A stretch of 64,000 nucleotides of DNA from Cepaea nemoralis (lineage: Eukaryota; Mollusca; Gastropoda; Stylommatophora; Helicidae): the NCBI GenBank assembly GCA_014155875.1, contig JACEFZ010027086.1, positions 1 through 64,000 on the forward strand. Direction: 5' to 3'. The stretch's first letter is position 1. Every line of letters begins with the position of its first letter. A program made the translations under genes and the position numbers. A model generated the notes under the pieces. The model made no database searches. It saw only the letters and a program-made list of their open reading frames with translations, and was not told where the DNA came from. Of this stretch, positions 20,996 through 30,985 are shown piece after piece.

Positions 20996-21618
20996 TATAT
21001 TTATGTCTATCTACCTACCTAAATGGGTTTGTTTGTCTATCTACCTACCTACATGTGTCTGTCAATCTATCTCTCTGTCTAGCTACTTACTTACATGGGT
21101 CTATTTATCTCTCTGTCTATCTACCAGCATATATGGGTCTATCTATCTCTCTGTCTATCTACCTATCTAAATGGGTCTGTCTGTCAATATTTCTATCTAT
21201 CTACCTACCTACGTGGGTCTGACTGTCTATCTCTCTGTATATCTAACTTCCTACATGGGTATATCTGTTTATATTTCTATCTACCTACCTACCTATATGG
21301 GTCTGTCTGTCTTTCTTTCTATCAGTCTATCTGTTTACATGGGTCTGTATGTCTTTCTTTCTCTCTACCTGCTGACATGGGTCTGTCTGTCTACCTTTCT
21401 ATCTGTCTAACTGCTTACATGGGTCTATCTGTCGGTATGTCTATCTATCTACCTACTTACCTAGGTTTGTCTATCATTCTATCTATATACCAACCTTCCA
21501 ACATGGGTCTGTCTAATTTTCTATTTTCTGCCTATCAATATAGGTATGTCGTTCTATCTTTCTATCTATCTACCTGCTTACATGGATTTGTTTGTCTATC
21601 TTTCTACCTATCCACCTA
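20996..21618 (+). repeat. Imperfect ~43-bp tandem repeat of CTAT/CTAC/TCTG
   Basis: About 14 units each carry one ACATGGGTCTGTCTGTCTAT-like anchor followed by variable TCTATCTACCTAC strings. Open frames rich in Leu, Ser and Tyr are artefacts. Confidence 0.8.
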
Positions 21619-21852
21619 CGTGGCGATGGTGTTGCGGACGCGATTCGTAATGCCGCTTACCCGCGTTCGAAACACAGCGGCGACCAATTTGGCAGCAGAC
21701 CGTGTCGTGCTGGTTTTAACGTGTTGGTATGGGAGCCGGTCGTTAAAAATATTAATGGCAAACTACTGAGCAAAGAAACTTGCTAAGACATCAACAACGG
21801 CAGTAAAATGCTGGTGTTGGCTGCAACGTCCTGTAAAGAATATGCAACTTTT
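21619..21852 (+). mobile_element. SINE-A copy inside the tetranucleotide field
   Basis: GTGGCGATGGTGTTGCGGAC (box A-like), GCGTTCGAAACAC (box B-like), TTTGGCAGCAGACCG, AATGGCAAACTACTGAG and GCTGCAACGTCCTGTAAAG identify SINE-A. CTAC/TCTG repeats continue on both sides, so the SINE landed inside the array. Confidence 0.8.
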
Positions 21853-22292
21853 ATTTTTTAAAAAGAAACCTACTTACATGAGTCCGTCTATCTATCTTTA
21901 TATATATACCTACCAGCCTACATGGGTATGTCTGTCTACCTCTCTACCTACGTACTTACCTACCTGCCTATCTACATTGGTCTGTCTACCTACCTACCTA
22001 TTTACCTGTCTACCTACTTACTTACTTACCTACTTACCTACCTACCTACTTACCTACCTGCCAATCTACATTGGTCTGTCTACCTACCTACCTATTTACC
22101 TGTCTACCTACTTACTTACTTACCTACTTACCTACCTACCTACTTACCTACCCACCTACCTACCTACTATCTACACTGGTCTGTCTGCCTACCTACCTAT
22201 TTACCTACCTATCTACCTACTTAATTACATACCTACTTACCTACCTACCTACTTACCTACCTACCTACCCACCTACCTGCCTACCTACCACG
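21853..22292 (+). repeat. CTAC-rich repeat with ~95-bp higher-order unit
   Basis: The block CTACATTGGTCTGTCTACCT, then TTACCTGTCTACCTACTTAC, is repeated two to three times (starts near 21973, 22068 and 22168) with small changes such as CACTGG for CATTGG. Confidence 0.8.
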
Positions 22293-22475
22293 TGGCTAGA
22301 CACTCGAATGCTGACCTGGTGGTTATGCGCGGATTCGCTTTGTAAAACATTCCGGGAGATCACATATCGACCAACATGAAATGGATACCAAGAATATCCT
22401 AGGAAGTAAAAGCGGTCGATGTAATACTGGCCATATCACCCACTGAGTGCCGATGGTTTGTTTTCACTGGTTCAA
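22293..22475 (+). mobile_element. SINE-D fragment
   Basis: GTGGCTAGACACTCGAATGC (tRNA-like head), ATGAAATGGATACCAAGAAT, GGAAGTAAAAGCGGTCG and ACTGGCCATATCACCCACTG follow the SINE-D order. Confidence 0.65.
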
Positions 22476-22604
22476 TCTTCTTCTTAATCCCACTGTGATC
22501 AACTTTGTTATGCATTCTTTTCCTAGAGCCTGTGCTTTCAGAATCTGCAAGGTTGTTTATAAAACCATATGTCCGCATGTGTAAAGTCTATGTGCCTATC
22601 CACC

Positions 22605-22690
22605 GAGCGGGAGCTTTGGTGTAGCGGTTAGAACGTTACTCTGAAAATGGGATAAGCGAATTTGGACAAGGTTCCATGCCAGCTCGCATC
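22605..22690 (+). mobile_element. tRNA-like SINE head
   Basis: GAGCTTTGGTGTAGCGGTTA resembles a box A region and AAGGTTCCATGCC a weak box B. No recognised SINE body follows, so the assignment to a family is open. Confidence 0.4.
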
Positions 22691-22839
22691 GTTATCTACG
22701 AGAGGGAAAGACTGGCCGTTTATTTCTTCGTTCAATTGGACCTACAAAATGTGATATTTATAACACTTCACATACCCACAGCAAGTTTCTGTTACGTGAA
22801 TTTAAAAACAAGTATTCGCCTTTTTTTTATTATGTACCA

Positions 22840-23890
22840 GTCAGTTCTACGCTATGCAGATGACACAATATTGATGGCGGAAAATGCAAAATATCTTCAA
22901 CAATTGTTCGACATTATAGTAACAGAGAAAAAACTCTCCTTGAATATCAAAAACACAGTAACAATGGTGATTTCAAAGAAACAAGTGCCACCAAAATGTG
23001 AAACGGAAATAGTAGGGACAATTCTTAACCAAGTGGGTAATTTTCGATACCTATGGGCAATTATGCCGGTCTCTCTGGCTGAGGGGTTACAACAATTTCT
23101 CCGTAATCCCGTTTGTCACGCAGAGTCTCGTAGCGGGAGCGAGCTGGGAGCGGTTCGTCCCCCGCTGGTGACTTGCGGGACTCTGAGCCGGCCGCTCAGA
23201 AAGCAATGGCAAACTACTGAGCGTAATCTTGCCAAGAAATCAACAGACAGCTGAAAGATGCTGCTGTTGACAGCGATGTCCTGTAAAGGATATGCGAATT
23301 TAAAAAAAAATGGGCAATTATACCATCAGAAGGAAAATGCAAACCATAGATTAAGAACAGAATATGGCAAACAAAAGCTGCATTTCAAGAAATGAAATGT
23401 ATCTTATGCAATATGTCACTATCATTGAGCGAAAGAAAGAGAGTGCTGAAATGCTAAATAGAACATGTTTTTTCTGTATGGCAGTGAATCTTCCAATGTA
23501 AATGAACAAATTAGGAAGAACTTGGAAGCAACAGAGATGTGGTTTCTGAGACGAATGTTGCGAAATCCTTGGACTGCCAAAGTAACTCACAACGACTGCC
23601 CGAAAGAGGCTAATGAAACTAAAACATTATATACGACATTAAGAATGAGACAAACAGTTTTCTTTGGTCATGTGATGAAAAAAGAGGCAAAGATAACATA
23701 GTGACGTCTGGAAAGATCAAGGGAAAGAGAGGCAGAGGCCGACAAAGAGAAATGATGCTGGATGGAATGAGACGGTGGCGTGGAGGATAATCATCAGCAG
23801 AGTTGATTCAGAACACCAAAGACCGAGACTTGTAAATAGACATGAACGCTTACACCAGCTGGCAAGACACTTGACGATGACCAGTCAGTT
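22840..23890 (+). pseudogene. LINE-alpha reverse transcriptase, 3' half, with SINE-A insertion
   Basis: The frame 22832-23064 includes LRYADDTILMAENAKYLQQL, with the RT catalytic YADD motif intact, then KKLSLNIKNTVTMVISKKQV and ILNQVGNFRYLWAI. The SINE-A copy at 23065-23309 interrupts it. Beyond the SINE, frameshifted pieces read LCNMSLSLSERKRVLKC-like sequence, NLEATEMWFLRRMLRNPWTA, FFGHVMKKEA, GKRGRGRQREMMLDGMRRW and SSAELIQNTKDRDL. It ends at an ACTTGACGATGACC tail. RT copies element RNA at a nicked target. This copy has no 5' half and several frameshifts, so it is inactive. Confidence 0.85.
23065..23309 (+). mobile_element. SINE-A copy with perfect 12-bp TSD
   Basis: The duplication ATGGGCAATTAT is identical at 23053-23064 and 23310-23321. 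The insert runs from the tRNA-like head (GCCGGTCTCTCTGGCTGAGG) to GGATATGCGAATTTAAAAAA. This fixes the exact element ends at about 245 bp and shows L1-type target-primed insertion with an A-rich end. Confidence 0.92.
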
Positions 23891-24114
23891 AACCACCCAC
23901 ACGTTATACTCTGCCCGCTTCTGATTAGATTCGTTTGCAATACCAGTATACGGTCCTGTTGGTGTCTTAATTTAAATATTCAGGATGGTGACGGAGATAT
24001 TGCAGACAGCCATAGTCCTCCGGTGAAAATGACCGGAATAGTATATAAAGGGCAACGCTTCACACCGGCGACACGGTGGCTTGTGAGGCGATAGGTTAGT
24101 CTGACATTTCAGTT
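23891..24114. other. Unassigned sequence
   Basis: I see nothing recognisable apart from the approach to the simple repeats. Confidence 0.4.
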
Positions 24115-24920
24115 TCTGTCTGTCTGTCTGTCTGTCTGTCTGTCGGTCTGTCGGTCGGTCGGTCGGTCGGTCGGTCGGTTGTGAGAGTGCGACATATGTG
24201 TGGGATAGGTGCGGGATGTGTGGGTTGGCGGGGGTATGTGTGCGTGGTTCCTTCTTCTTCTTCTTCTTCTTCTTCTTCTTCTTCTTCTTCTTCTTCTTCT
24301 TCTTCTTCTTCTTCTTCTTCTTCTTCTTCTTCTTCTTCTTCTTCTTCTTCTTCTCTTCCTCCTCCTCCTCCTCCTCCTCCTTCTTCTTCTTCTTCGTCTT
24401 CTTCTTCTTCTTCTTCTTCTTCTTCTTCTTCTTCTTCTTCTTCTTCTTCTTCTTCTTCTTCTTCTTCTTCTTCTTCTTCTTCATATTCTTCTTCTTGGTG
24501 TGTGAGGATGTGTGTGTGGGTGAGGAAATGTGTGTGGGTGGGGAAATGTGTGTGGGTGGGGGATCAGTGGGTGGGTTGCGCATGTATGTTTGCCTGGTTC
24601 TGTGTGAGTGCGTGGGGGTATGTGCGGGTGGGTGGGGGAGGTTTAGTGGGTGGGGGATGTGTTGGTGGCTGCGGGATATGAGGGTGGATGGGTGATGTGT
24701 CTGACAACATTGCAATATGCACTGTTTATGTTTACAACTTTCATTTGACAATGTTTTTTTTTTCTCATGTGAATGTATCATGCGTAATATGCATTGTTTA
24801 TGCTTACAAAATCCATTTGACAATGTTTTTTTCCCCTATGTTGTTCGTTCGTTCGTTCGTTCTGTCTGTCGGTCGGTCGGTCGGTCGGCCGGCCGGTCGG
24901 TCGGTCGGTCAGTCGGTCGT

Positions 24921-24984
<64 letters not shown>

Positions 24985-24985
24985 A
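24115..24985 (+). repeat. Compound simple-repeat block with GT-rich composite copy 3
   Basis: In order: (TCTG)n and (GGTC)n (24115-24180), GT-rich (24181-24245), (TTC)n with a (CCT)n interior (24248-24490), GT-rich (24495-24700), two tandem copies of AATATGCANTGTTTATG...CATTTGACAATG plus poly-T (about 24713-24756 and 24788-24833), then (TTCG)n, (GGTC)n and (TCTG)n (24841-24983). Long Lys, Ser, Phe or Leu frames are artefacts. Confidence 0.85.
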
Positions 24986-25009
24986 TCTAATATGTCTTTC
25001 TGTCTATCT

Positions 25010-25190
25010 GTCACGCTAATCCACTCCGATGTCAGAGGTAATACTAAAGTACGTCCCCAAGTCAAGGACGATAAGTCAAGATGTTAGTCCAAATGTCCCG
25101 TGCATGAGTTGGATCCGCTACCACGGCATCAGCACATCGGATATTTAAACACGAGCATGTTTATCCATTCGGCCATGCTGACCCCCGTTT
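25010..25190 (-). mobile_element. SINE-C copy
   Basis: Read on the minus strand it begins GTCAGCATGGCCGAATGGAT (box A), passes a degraded box B, then GACTTGGGGACGTAC and ends GGATTAGCG. It corresponds to the 5' two-thirds of the copy at 4230. Confidence 0.8.
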
Positions 25191-25845
25191 TAGGTACTTC
25201 ATTGTCAACAGACTCCAACCCAAGGCCGAAGGGGAAAGAACGCCACTGCCAGCGACTAATCGGTGTATTTTGACGACCTTTAAACTTGATCGGTACTCAG
25301 TCTGACCTTTTAAATTACGTAACAACTGGCTGTCCGAGTTTATGTAGCTGGTTAGGTAGACACAGATTATCTCAGCCAACAGTACTTACATTTGCTGTAC
25401 AGGGTAAGCTTGCGGTTATTGTGTCTTCACAAATGTTTTTCCTCATTCACGTTCAATTTATTTATTTATTTTTTTTTGGAAGTTTCTGTTGCATCGTTAT
25501 GAAATTTTTTTCTGCCGTCTTATATTTACTCCCACCCAAGGAGTACATCTTGGATAGGTCAAAAGACAATGAAATCATTTCTTTGATGTTTTGACAAAAA
25601 TGTACCGAATTCACGCTTTAAAAAACGTGTATTACAGTAACCTCTGAACTTTCCTTTTCACTATTGACGTGCTTCTCATAAGAAATTTCTTGTGCACCAC
25701 GGAGAATATTCATGATTGAACCCTGATGCTTTCGTGTGAAGATGTAATACATTTCATAATATGTAATTCATCTCTGACACTTAAACTGTATACCGCATAT
25801 AAACAAACATTAAAATATACTGTACAATCTTCACAACAACAACAA
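25191..25845. other. Unassigned AT-rich sequence
   Basis: No domain, repeat or RNA gene recognised. Confidence 0.4.
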
Positions 25846-25847
25846 TA

Positions 25848-27207
25848 AAAGGGACGTTCATTTGAAACCCGTTCCAATGGCTTTATTACAAAGGCATGAA
25901 GGAAACATTAACAGGTGTGGTAGAATTAAACAAAGCATTCATTTTGAATGAATTATGCACCATGGGTTGGTCAGAAGAAGTTGCCGTAGACATTCAGGCA
26001 AGCATTCCATTGCTTTGGTAGGCGGTGAATGCCGTTCGCAAAAAAAGGATTATCATTGCTCACTGAACCAAGTGTTTCCGCGTTCATTATGTCTGCATCT
26101 GTGTGAAATCGTTGCCCCTTGAGAGATGTTTTAGAGATCCGAACAAATGAAGATCACATGGTGACAAATCAGGACTATAGGCTGGATGCTGCAGAATTTC
26201 CCACTTCTTCCTTGCTAAAGCTTCCTGCACAATCTTTGTGACATGCGGACGAGCATTATCGTACAACAAAATCACACCGCGAGAAAGCATGCCAGGTCGT
26301 TTATTCTTGATGGCTTTTTGCAGCTTGTCTAGTGTTTGCAAGTAGTGGGTAGAGTTGATGTTGACACCAGGTTCTTTAAAGTCGGCCAACAATAGCCCTT
26401 CGTGGCAAAAAAAAATGCGCTCATCATATCCTTACCAGCGGAATCTTGAATTATTTTTTTTTGTGTGTGGCTTGTTGTGATCTAGCATGCTTCAATTGCA
26501 TGCATGCTCTCTCTTTTGCTGCTCGACTCAAAGTGGTGACATCATGATTTGTCGCCTGCCACTGTGTGGAAGAGAAATTCACCATCCTCCACTCTGTAAC
26601 GCTATAAGTGGTTCAAACACCATGCCATGCGTTTCTATTTTTGGTGGTTGGTCAACATCCATGGTACCCACTGTGAACACACATTCCGATATTGCAGTTT
26701 CTTACGATCGACCTTTTGATTTGTCTCAATTGACACATCAAATTCTTTCGCTAGCGAACGTATGCTTTGACAAACGTTCATTTGTACTGGTGCATCAATT
26801 TTGTCGATGGCTTTATTCTGTTGCAACAATATGCGCTTGACCCGGCAGTCGAAGATCTGTTGTGAAGTTACGTCCTTTCTGAAACATTCCTGCCCAGTCT
26901 TTCACTGTTGTCTTCGACACACATTTGTTACCGTACGCTGCCAGCATTCTGCGATGAATGTCCACTGGTCGACATCCTTCAAAAGAAAGAAACTGAATCA
27001 TCGCTCTTTGAGCTTCTTTGGACGGATTTTGGATCAACCCGGCCATTTTCTCAACGATCTTAAACAGAACCTATGCATCATGGGACGATAAGCATGTGTT
27101 CTTTTATTCATTGGTCAGTACTTACTACATGAGTATGACATCATTATGTTCAACGTACGCAATTACGCGTGGTGCGGCACGAACGGATTTCAAATGAACG
27201 CCCCTTA
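25848..27207 (-). mobile_element. Mariner 1, near full-length element
   Basis: Terminal inverted repeats GGGACGTTCATTTGAAACCC (left) and GGGGCGTTCATTTGAAATCC (right, reverse complement) match at 22 of 24 positions. TA flanks both sides (25846-25847; 27208-27209). The 1,360-bp length is normal for mariner. It encodes one transposase on the minus strand, now broken. Confidence 0.92.
25955..27046 (-). pseudogene. Mariner 1 transposase (DD34D), broken
   Basis: The protein starts MAGLIQNPSKEAQRAMIQFL with an N-terminal helix-turn-helix (CRPVDIHRRMLAAYG, then SKTTVKDWAGMFQKGR). A frameshift near 26815 leads to IRSLAKEFDVSIE and NVCSQWVPWML, the second DNA-binding part and linker. The catalytic domain keeps D1 (26551-26553, GDKS), D2 (26258-26260, LLYDNARPH) and D3 (26153-26155, SPCDLHLFG), with exactly 34 residues between D2 and D3. 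A TGA at 26542-26544 replaces the Trp codon expected after GDET. A later frameshift precedes the tail HRLPKQWNACLNVYGNFF. Transposase would cut and paste the element at TA sites; this copy cannot. Confidence 0.9.
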
Positions 27208-27667
27208 TATTTGTTGGGTGTACATAATGATAAGGTAATGTTCTGCTTGCAATATTCCCTCCGTTGATTACTGAGTTGTGGATTTTTACACGGGGCAAAC
27301 ATTTGTGAACGTACTATAGTATATTCACAACTACGTTTTACTCGGGTGACTTACAGCAAACAAGATGCCGCTCCACCGAAGCAGAATATCTAACCACTGA
27401 TTCGCTTCGCCAGGTGGACGGCACTCTTCACTGGGGTCATTTACGCTGTCACCAGAAATAATTATAAATTTGTCCAAGCCGAAAGTCGAAATTCAGAAAT
27501 ATGAGTATGAGATTCGCGAGAAGCACAGGATTAGATTGGAACAGTTGAAAAAAAAAGCAGAATGAAGCAGAGGAAATTGCAGCACTTGGAAAGGAAGCTG
27601 GTGTTGTAGCAAAGCAAACGTGATGATATTTGCTGATTTATGTAACCTTTTGTTTGTTCTTTTGTAC
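27208..27667. other. Unassigned sequence between mariners
   Basis: I recognise nothing here. There is an A/G-rich stretch (27480-27610) with short open frames but no domain. Confidence 0.4.
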
Positions 27668-28209
27668 TAGGAGGTTTCAAATGAAAACCTCAAATGTTGT
27701 GTTTTTCTTGTGAATATATTCTGAAGAAGTAAAGAACAAATGTATCATCATTCTATGTAGTCACCACTGCGTTCAATGCAAGTCCTCCAGCGCCAATAAA
27801 ATTCTTGGATTCCTGGAGAGAAAAAAATTTCTTTGTTGCGTATGTAACTACTCATGCACCACCAGCTGTACCTCTTCATCGGACAGACCAGTTTTTAAAA
27901 AGGCCTACTCCACTCTTGCTGGACTGACAGGCATACATAACCATAATGGACCTTTATTCGCCGATGAATTTCTATAAGTTTCACCTCTTCACTGGTAAAA
28001 AAACAGAACGCTGTTCCTCTTTGGTACAAGTCAAACGTGGCACGACCATCTTTAAACTGTCCTTTTGACGTCACCGTGTTTGTCTGCACCTTGATGTCGC
28101 GTTCTTAACGCTCCCGAAACCCTTAACAGTACTGACAGGTTACAAAACAATAGCAAGGTTATTGTAATTTCTATCCACTTTTAAGGTTTTCATTTGAAGC
28201 CTCTTCGTA
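27668..28209 (-). mobile_element. Mariner 2, internally deleted
   Basis: The inverted termini GAGGTTTCAAATGAAAACCT and GAGGCTTCAAATGAAAACCT (right end, reverse complement) match almost perfectly. On the minus strand the transposase N-terminus (EEVKLIEIHRRIKVHYG and LSVQQEWSRPF, 27895-28089) joins directly to the C-terminal end (IQEFYWRWRTCIERSGDY, near 27750-27820). About 700 bp of catalytic domain is missing. It belongs to the same family as mariner 3, since both ends and both protein ends align. It is non-autonomous. Confidence 0.85.
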
Positions 28210-28549
28210 GATGTATCTATTGCCTGCATTACTGGCTTGTCCTAAGGAATGCTTATTAAAACTCAAGTAAAAGACATATTTTTGTTCCTAAAATAATATT
28301 CACAACCAACCAAAGTGGTCCAATAGTATATCGCCAGTGATGGTGGATTTATCGAACACGGGGTTCAGGAAATATTCAGACTTTACTAATCAAAGCTAAC
28401 TTCAGAAGAAAAGACTAACAACTTACATTAGTTGAACAGAGTAAAGTTGTGGGTAGTGTATTCAACTACCAACACAGGTGAAGTATAGTATTATATCGCG
28501 AGAAATGGCTGATTTATTTACCGACGAGTGCGTTGCCATTGAACAGGTG
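28210..28549. other. Unassigned sequence
   Basis: Nothing recognised. It leads into the 38-bp tandem repeat. Confidence 0.4.
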
Positions 28550-28914
28550 TTGGGGCAATTTACCGAGTCTCCTTAGGCAATGGTGTCGTCATAAAAACGA
28601 CTGAGTTTACCTAGGTAAAGTTAACGTCAAAAGAAAGACCGAGTCTACTTAGGCAAAGTTATCGTCATAAGAAAGACCGAATCTACCTAGGCAAAATTAA
28701 CATAATCAGAAAGACTGAGTATACCTAGGCAAAGTCAACATCATTAGAAAGACTGAGTCTACCTAAACAAAGTTAACATCATTAGAAAGACTAAGTTACC
28801 TAGGCAAAGTTAACATCAAAAGAATGAGTGAGTCTACCTAGGCAAAGTTAATATCATAAGAAATACTGAGTCTACCTAGGCAAAGTTAACGTCATAAGAA
28901 AGATCGAGTCTACC

Positions 28915-29813
28915 AAACAAACAAAACAAAACAAACAAACAAACAAACTTTATTTTCAAAGGGTTAAGAATTGGGCACGCAGGCCCGTCTAACATTCTGC
29001 CCTTCTATCACTCTCTTCCATACATTATTTCATTCACACATCATTCAAGGCTAACAGAGAACAGCAACAATATAAAACTTATGCATTATAAAAGCATTGG
29101 CAAAATGCGAACATCAAAACTACACGACACAGTAACATTAGATAATGGTCAGACACTTATTAGCCATGTGGAATATACTGGCCTACCAAAAGGGGACTGA
29201 CTTATACTAGGGTTTTGTTATTATTATTATTATCACTATTATTATGGGGGAAGGTAATCCGTACTGAGATAGTGTTCGAGTAATTTGCGATTATATGAAT
29301 AAGGATTGGTGATGTCTTTTATTTCTTGTGGAAGATTGTTCCACATCTGAGCTACAGAGTACGTTAAGCTTGTTTTGTAGGCTATAAGTCAATCCTAGGC
29401 TTCGGAATGTGTAATATATTTAAACGTTTACTGTGTCTAGCATTATATTTAAACAATGGCCAAAGGTAATTTGGGGCATTCCGATGCAAGATTTTGTGAA
29501 TTAGTTTAGCTTTATTGAAAAGCAGGCGTTTGCGGGGTGGTAGTAACTGAAGGCGTTAATACAGGCTGGGATTGTCAGATAAATGTTTGCTATAAATTAG
29601 ACTCATGGCCCGTTTCTGGAGTGAGTAAAGTCGCTTGGTGTTTGAATAAGAACAACCGTCCCAGATTGTAGAGCAGTAGTCAAAGTGTGTCTGAATATGA
29701 GAAGTATAGAATAGTTTCCTTGTGTCCTCATCAAGGAAGTTTTTAATTTTGGCGAGTTGGTAGACTTTTTTCGCTGTTTGTTTAATGAGCGCTTGAACGT
29801 GGGAACGTGGGAT
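28915..29813 (-). mobile_element. LINE-gamma 3' part inserted in satellite
   Basis: The insertion is 5'-truncated. Its 3' end is CCCTTTGAAAATAAAG followed by a (TTTG)n tail on the minus strand (plus-strand AAACAAAC at 28915-28950). The 3' UTR (28950-29230) is shared with 9040-9190. The left junction cuts the satellite unit at TACC, and the right side resumes at GCAAAG, so only about TAG of the unit is unaccounted for. Confidence 0.85.
29235..29810 (-). pseudogene. LINE-gamma reverse transcriptase C-terminus
   Basis: Minus-strand translation in shifting frames gives IQTHFDYCSTIWDGCSYSNT, KRLYSLQKRAMSLIYS, FNKAKLIHKILHRNAPNYLW, then MWNNLPQEIKDITNPYSYNR and EHYLSTDYLPP before a stop. HFDYCSTIWDG and LWNNLP-type blocks are the thumb and C-terminal region of CR1/Jockey-group RTs. 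The RT palm is absent and frameshifts separate the blocks. The same C-terminus on the plus strand at 52226 confirms the family. Confidence 0.85.
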
Positions 29814-30140
29814 GCAAAGTTAGCATCATAAGACAGTATGGGTCTACTTAGGCAAACTTAACATCATTGGAAAAATTGAGTCTACCTAGGTAAAGTTAAC
29901 ATCAAAAGAATGAGTGAGTCTTCCTAGGTAAAGTTAACATTAGAAAGACTTAGTATCCAGGCAAAGATAACGTCATTAGAAAGACTGAGTCTACCCAGGC
30001 AAAGTTAACATTATTAGAAAGACTGTGTCTACTTAGGCAAAGATAACATCATTAGAAAGACTGAGTACCCAGGCAAAGTTAACATCATTAGAAAGACCGA
30101 GTACCCAGGCAAAGTTAACATCATTAGAAAGACTTAAAAA

Positions 30141-30265
30141 AAGCTTTAAAAGGCAAAAGGATGGATTACATTGCACCGAGTTTTATCCCATATGACGCGG
30201 ACTCTTTCCGCAGGACAGCCTGCTGAAAGCGTTGTAAGAGCACGAAACTAACTATACAAAGCGCT
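30141..30265 (-). mobile_element. SINE-B 3' fragment
   Basis: The plus strand reads TTGCACCGAGTTTTATCCCA and GACTCTTTCCGCAGGAC, the reverse complement of the SINE-B 3' half (AAAGAGACTGAGCCATATGG...GGATAAAACCCGGTG at 46240). Confidence 0.65.
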
Positions 30266-30289
30266 AACTATACCCAACACCCCACATTG

Positions 30290-30985
30290 TAACAGTGGCT
30301 TAGAGTGGGGGAGCACAATTGGGAGGGTACAAGCTTTATCCCGTGTGAGGAAATGTAACATAAAGACTAAATGTCAAGGCAGGGCAGATCAGACCATAAG
30401 CCATGGTCGGGAACTGTCCTAGGATCAAAGGTCCGACTGACGGACAGTCAGAACATTGCTTTGCTGATCCGGCAGCTTCTGCAACTTGTCTGATTCCAGA
30501 TATAGTGGTGTTACGATTCTCATGGAGTACAGGCTCCGTCTCGAAGGGGTTACGGATGCAGTTCATAATCTCGCATACCGCATTCGAAACACAACTACGG
30601 GCGATTTAGCAGCAGACCTCCTTGCGTTGGTTGTTGTTATAAAATGGTATGGGCGCTTGTAGTTCAGAAAGCAACGGCAAACTACTGAACTTAATTTTGC
30701 CAAGATGTCACAAACAGCAAAACAAATTTGGCGTTTACTGCGAGTTACTGCGACGTCCTGCAAAGGATATGTATCTAACTTTGTTCATATGGAGTAAACT
30801 AGGCAGGCCCAGAGAGTGATTACGCTGCATGGGCAACACATATTGTCTACATTTCAACCCAGACGTTGTGCTATGGAAAGGTTATTATGCCTTCTTTTAA
30901 AAGCACATTATAAGAAACTATCATCTGTCAAGACGGCATGGTGCCATTATTGCCCATATCATCGTGGGGTCTGAGCATGCCAGAC
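30290..30985 (+). repeat. Element X, copy 1 (occupied by SINE-A)
   Basis: Homologous to 31786-32205: AATTGGGAGGGTACA, TGGCAGGGCAGA, GCTTTGCTGATCCGGCAGCT, TGCATGGGCAACACAT and CTGTCAAGACGGCA occur in the same order. I cannot assign it to a class: it has no clear coding domain, and termini are not obvious. Copy 1 contains a SINE-A insertion; copy 2 does not. Confidence 0.75.
30530..30783 (+). mobile_element. SINE-A copy in element X, with TSD
   Basis: The flanks TTCTCATGGAGTA (30517-30529) and TTCATATGGAGTA (30784-30796) are a 13-bp target duplication with two mismatches. The corresponding uninterrupted site in copy 2 is TTCCTCTGGAGTGAAC near 32000. The body has GCATTCGAAACAC, AACGGCAAACTACTGAAC and TGCGACGTCCTGCAAAGG. 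Confidence 0.9.

Larger units (their letters stand above)
28550..30140 (+). repeat. ~38-bp satellite, split by a LINE-gamma insertion
   Basis: Units contain GAAAGACTGAGTCTACCTAG and GCAAAGTTAACATCATTA. About nine units lie left of 28914 and about eight right of 29814. Several units are shortened (GACTGAGTACCCAGG). The intervening sequence is a minus-strand retrotransposon, so the two halves were once continuous. Confidence 0.85.

Noticed and set aside
24181..24823. Poly-Lys, poly-Ser, poly-Phe and poly-Leu frames
   Set aside because: They result from (TTC)n/(GAA)n. The same holds for frames at 34982-35319, 44137-45237, 59229-59863 and 63717-63986.
26487..27091. Plus-strand frames of about 96-117 codons across mariner 1
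   Set aside because: They are antisense to the transposase, whose domain order and DD34D motif are on the minus strand.
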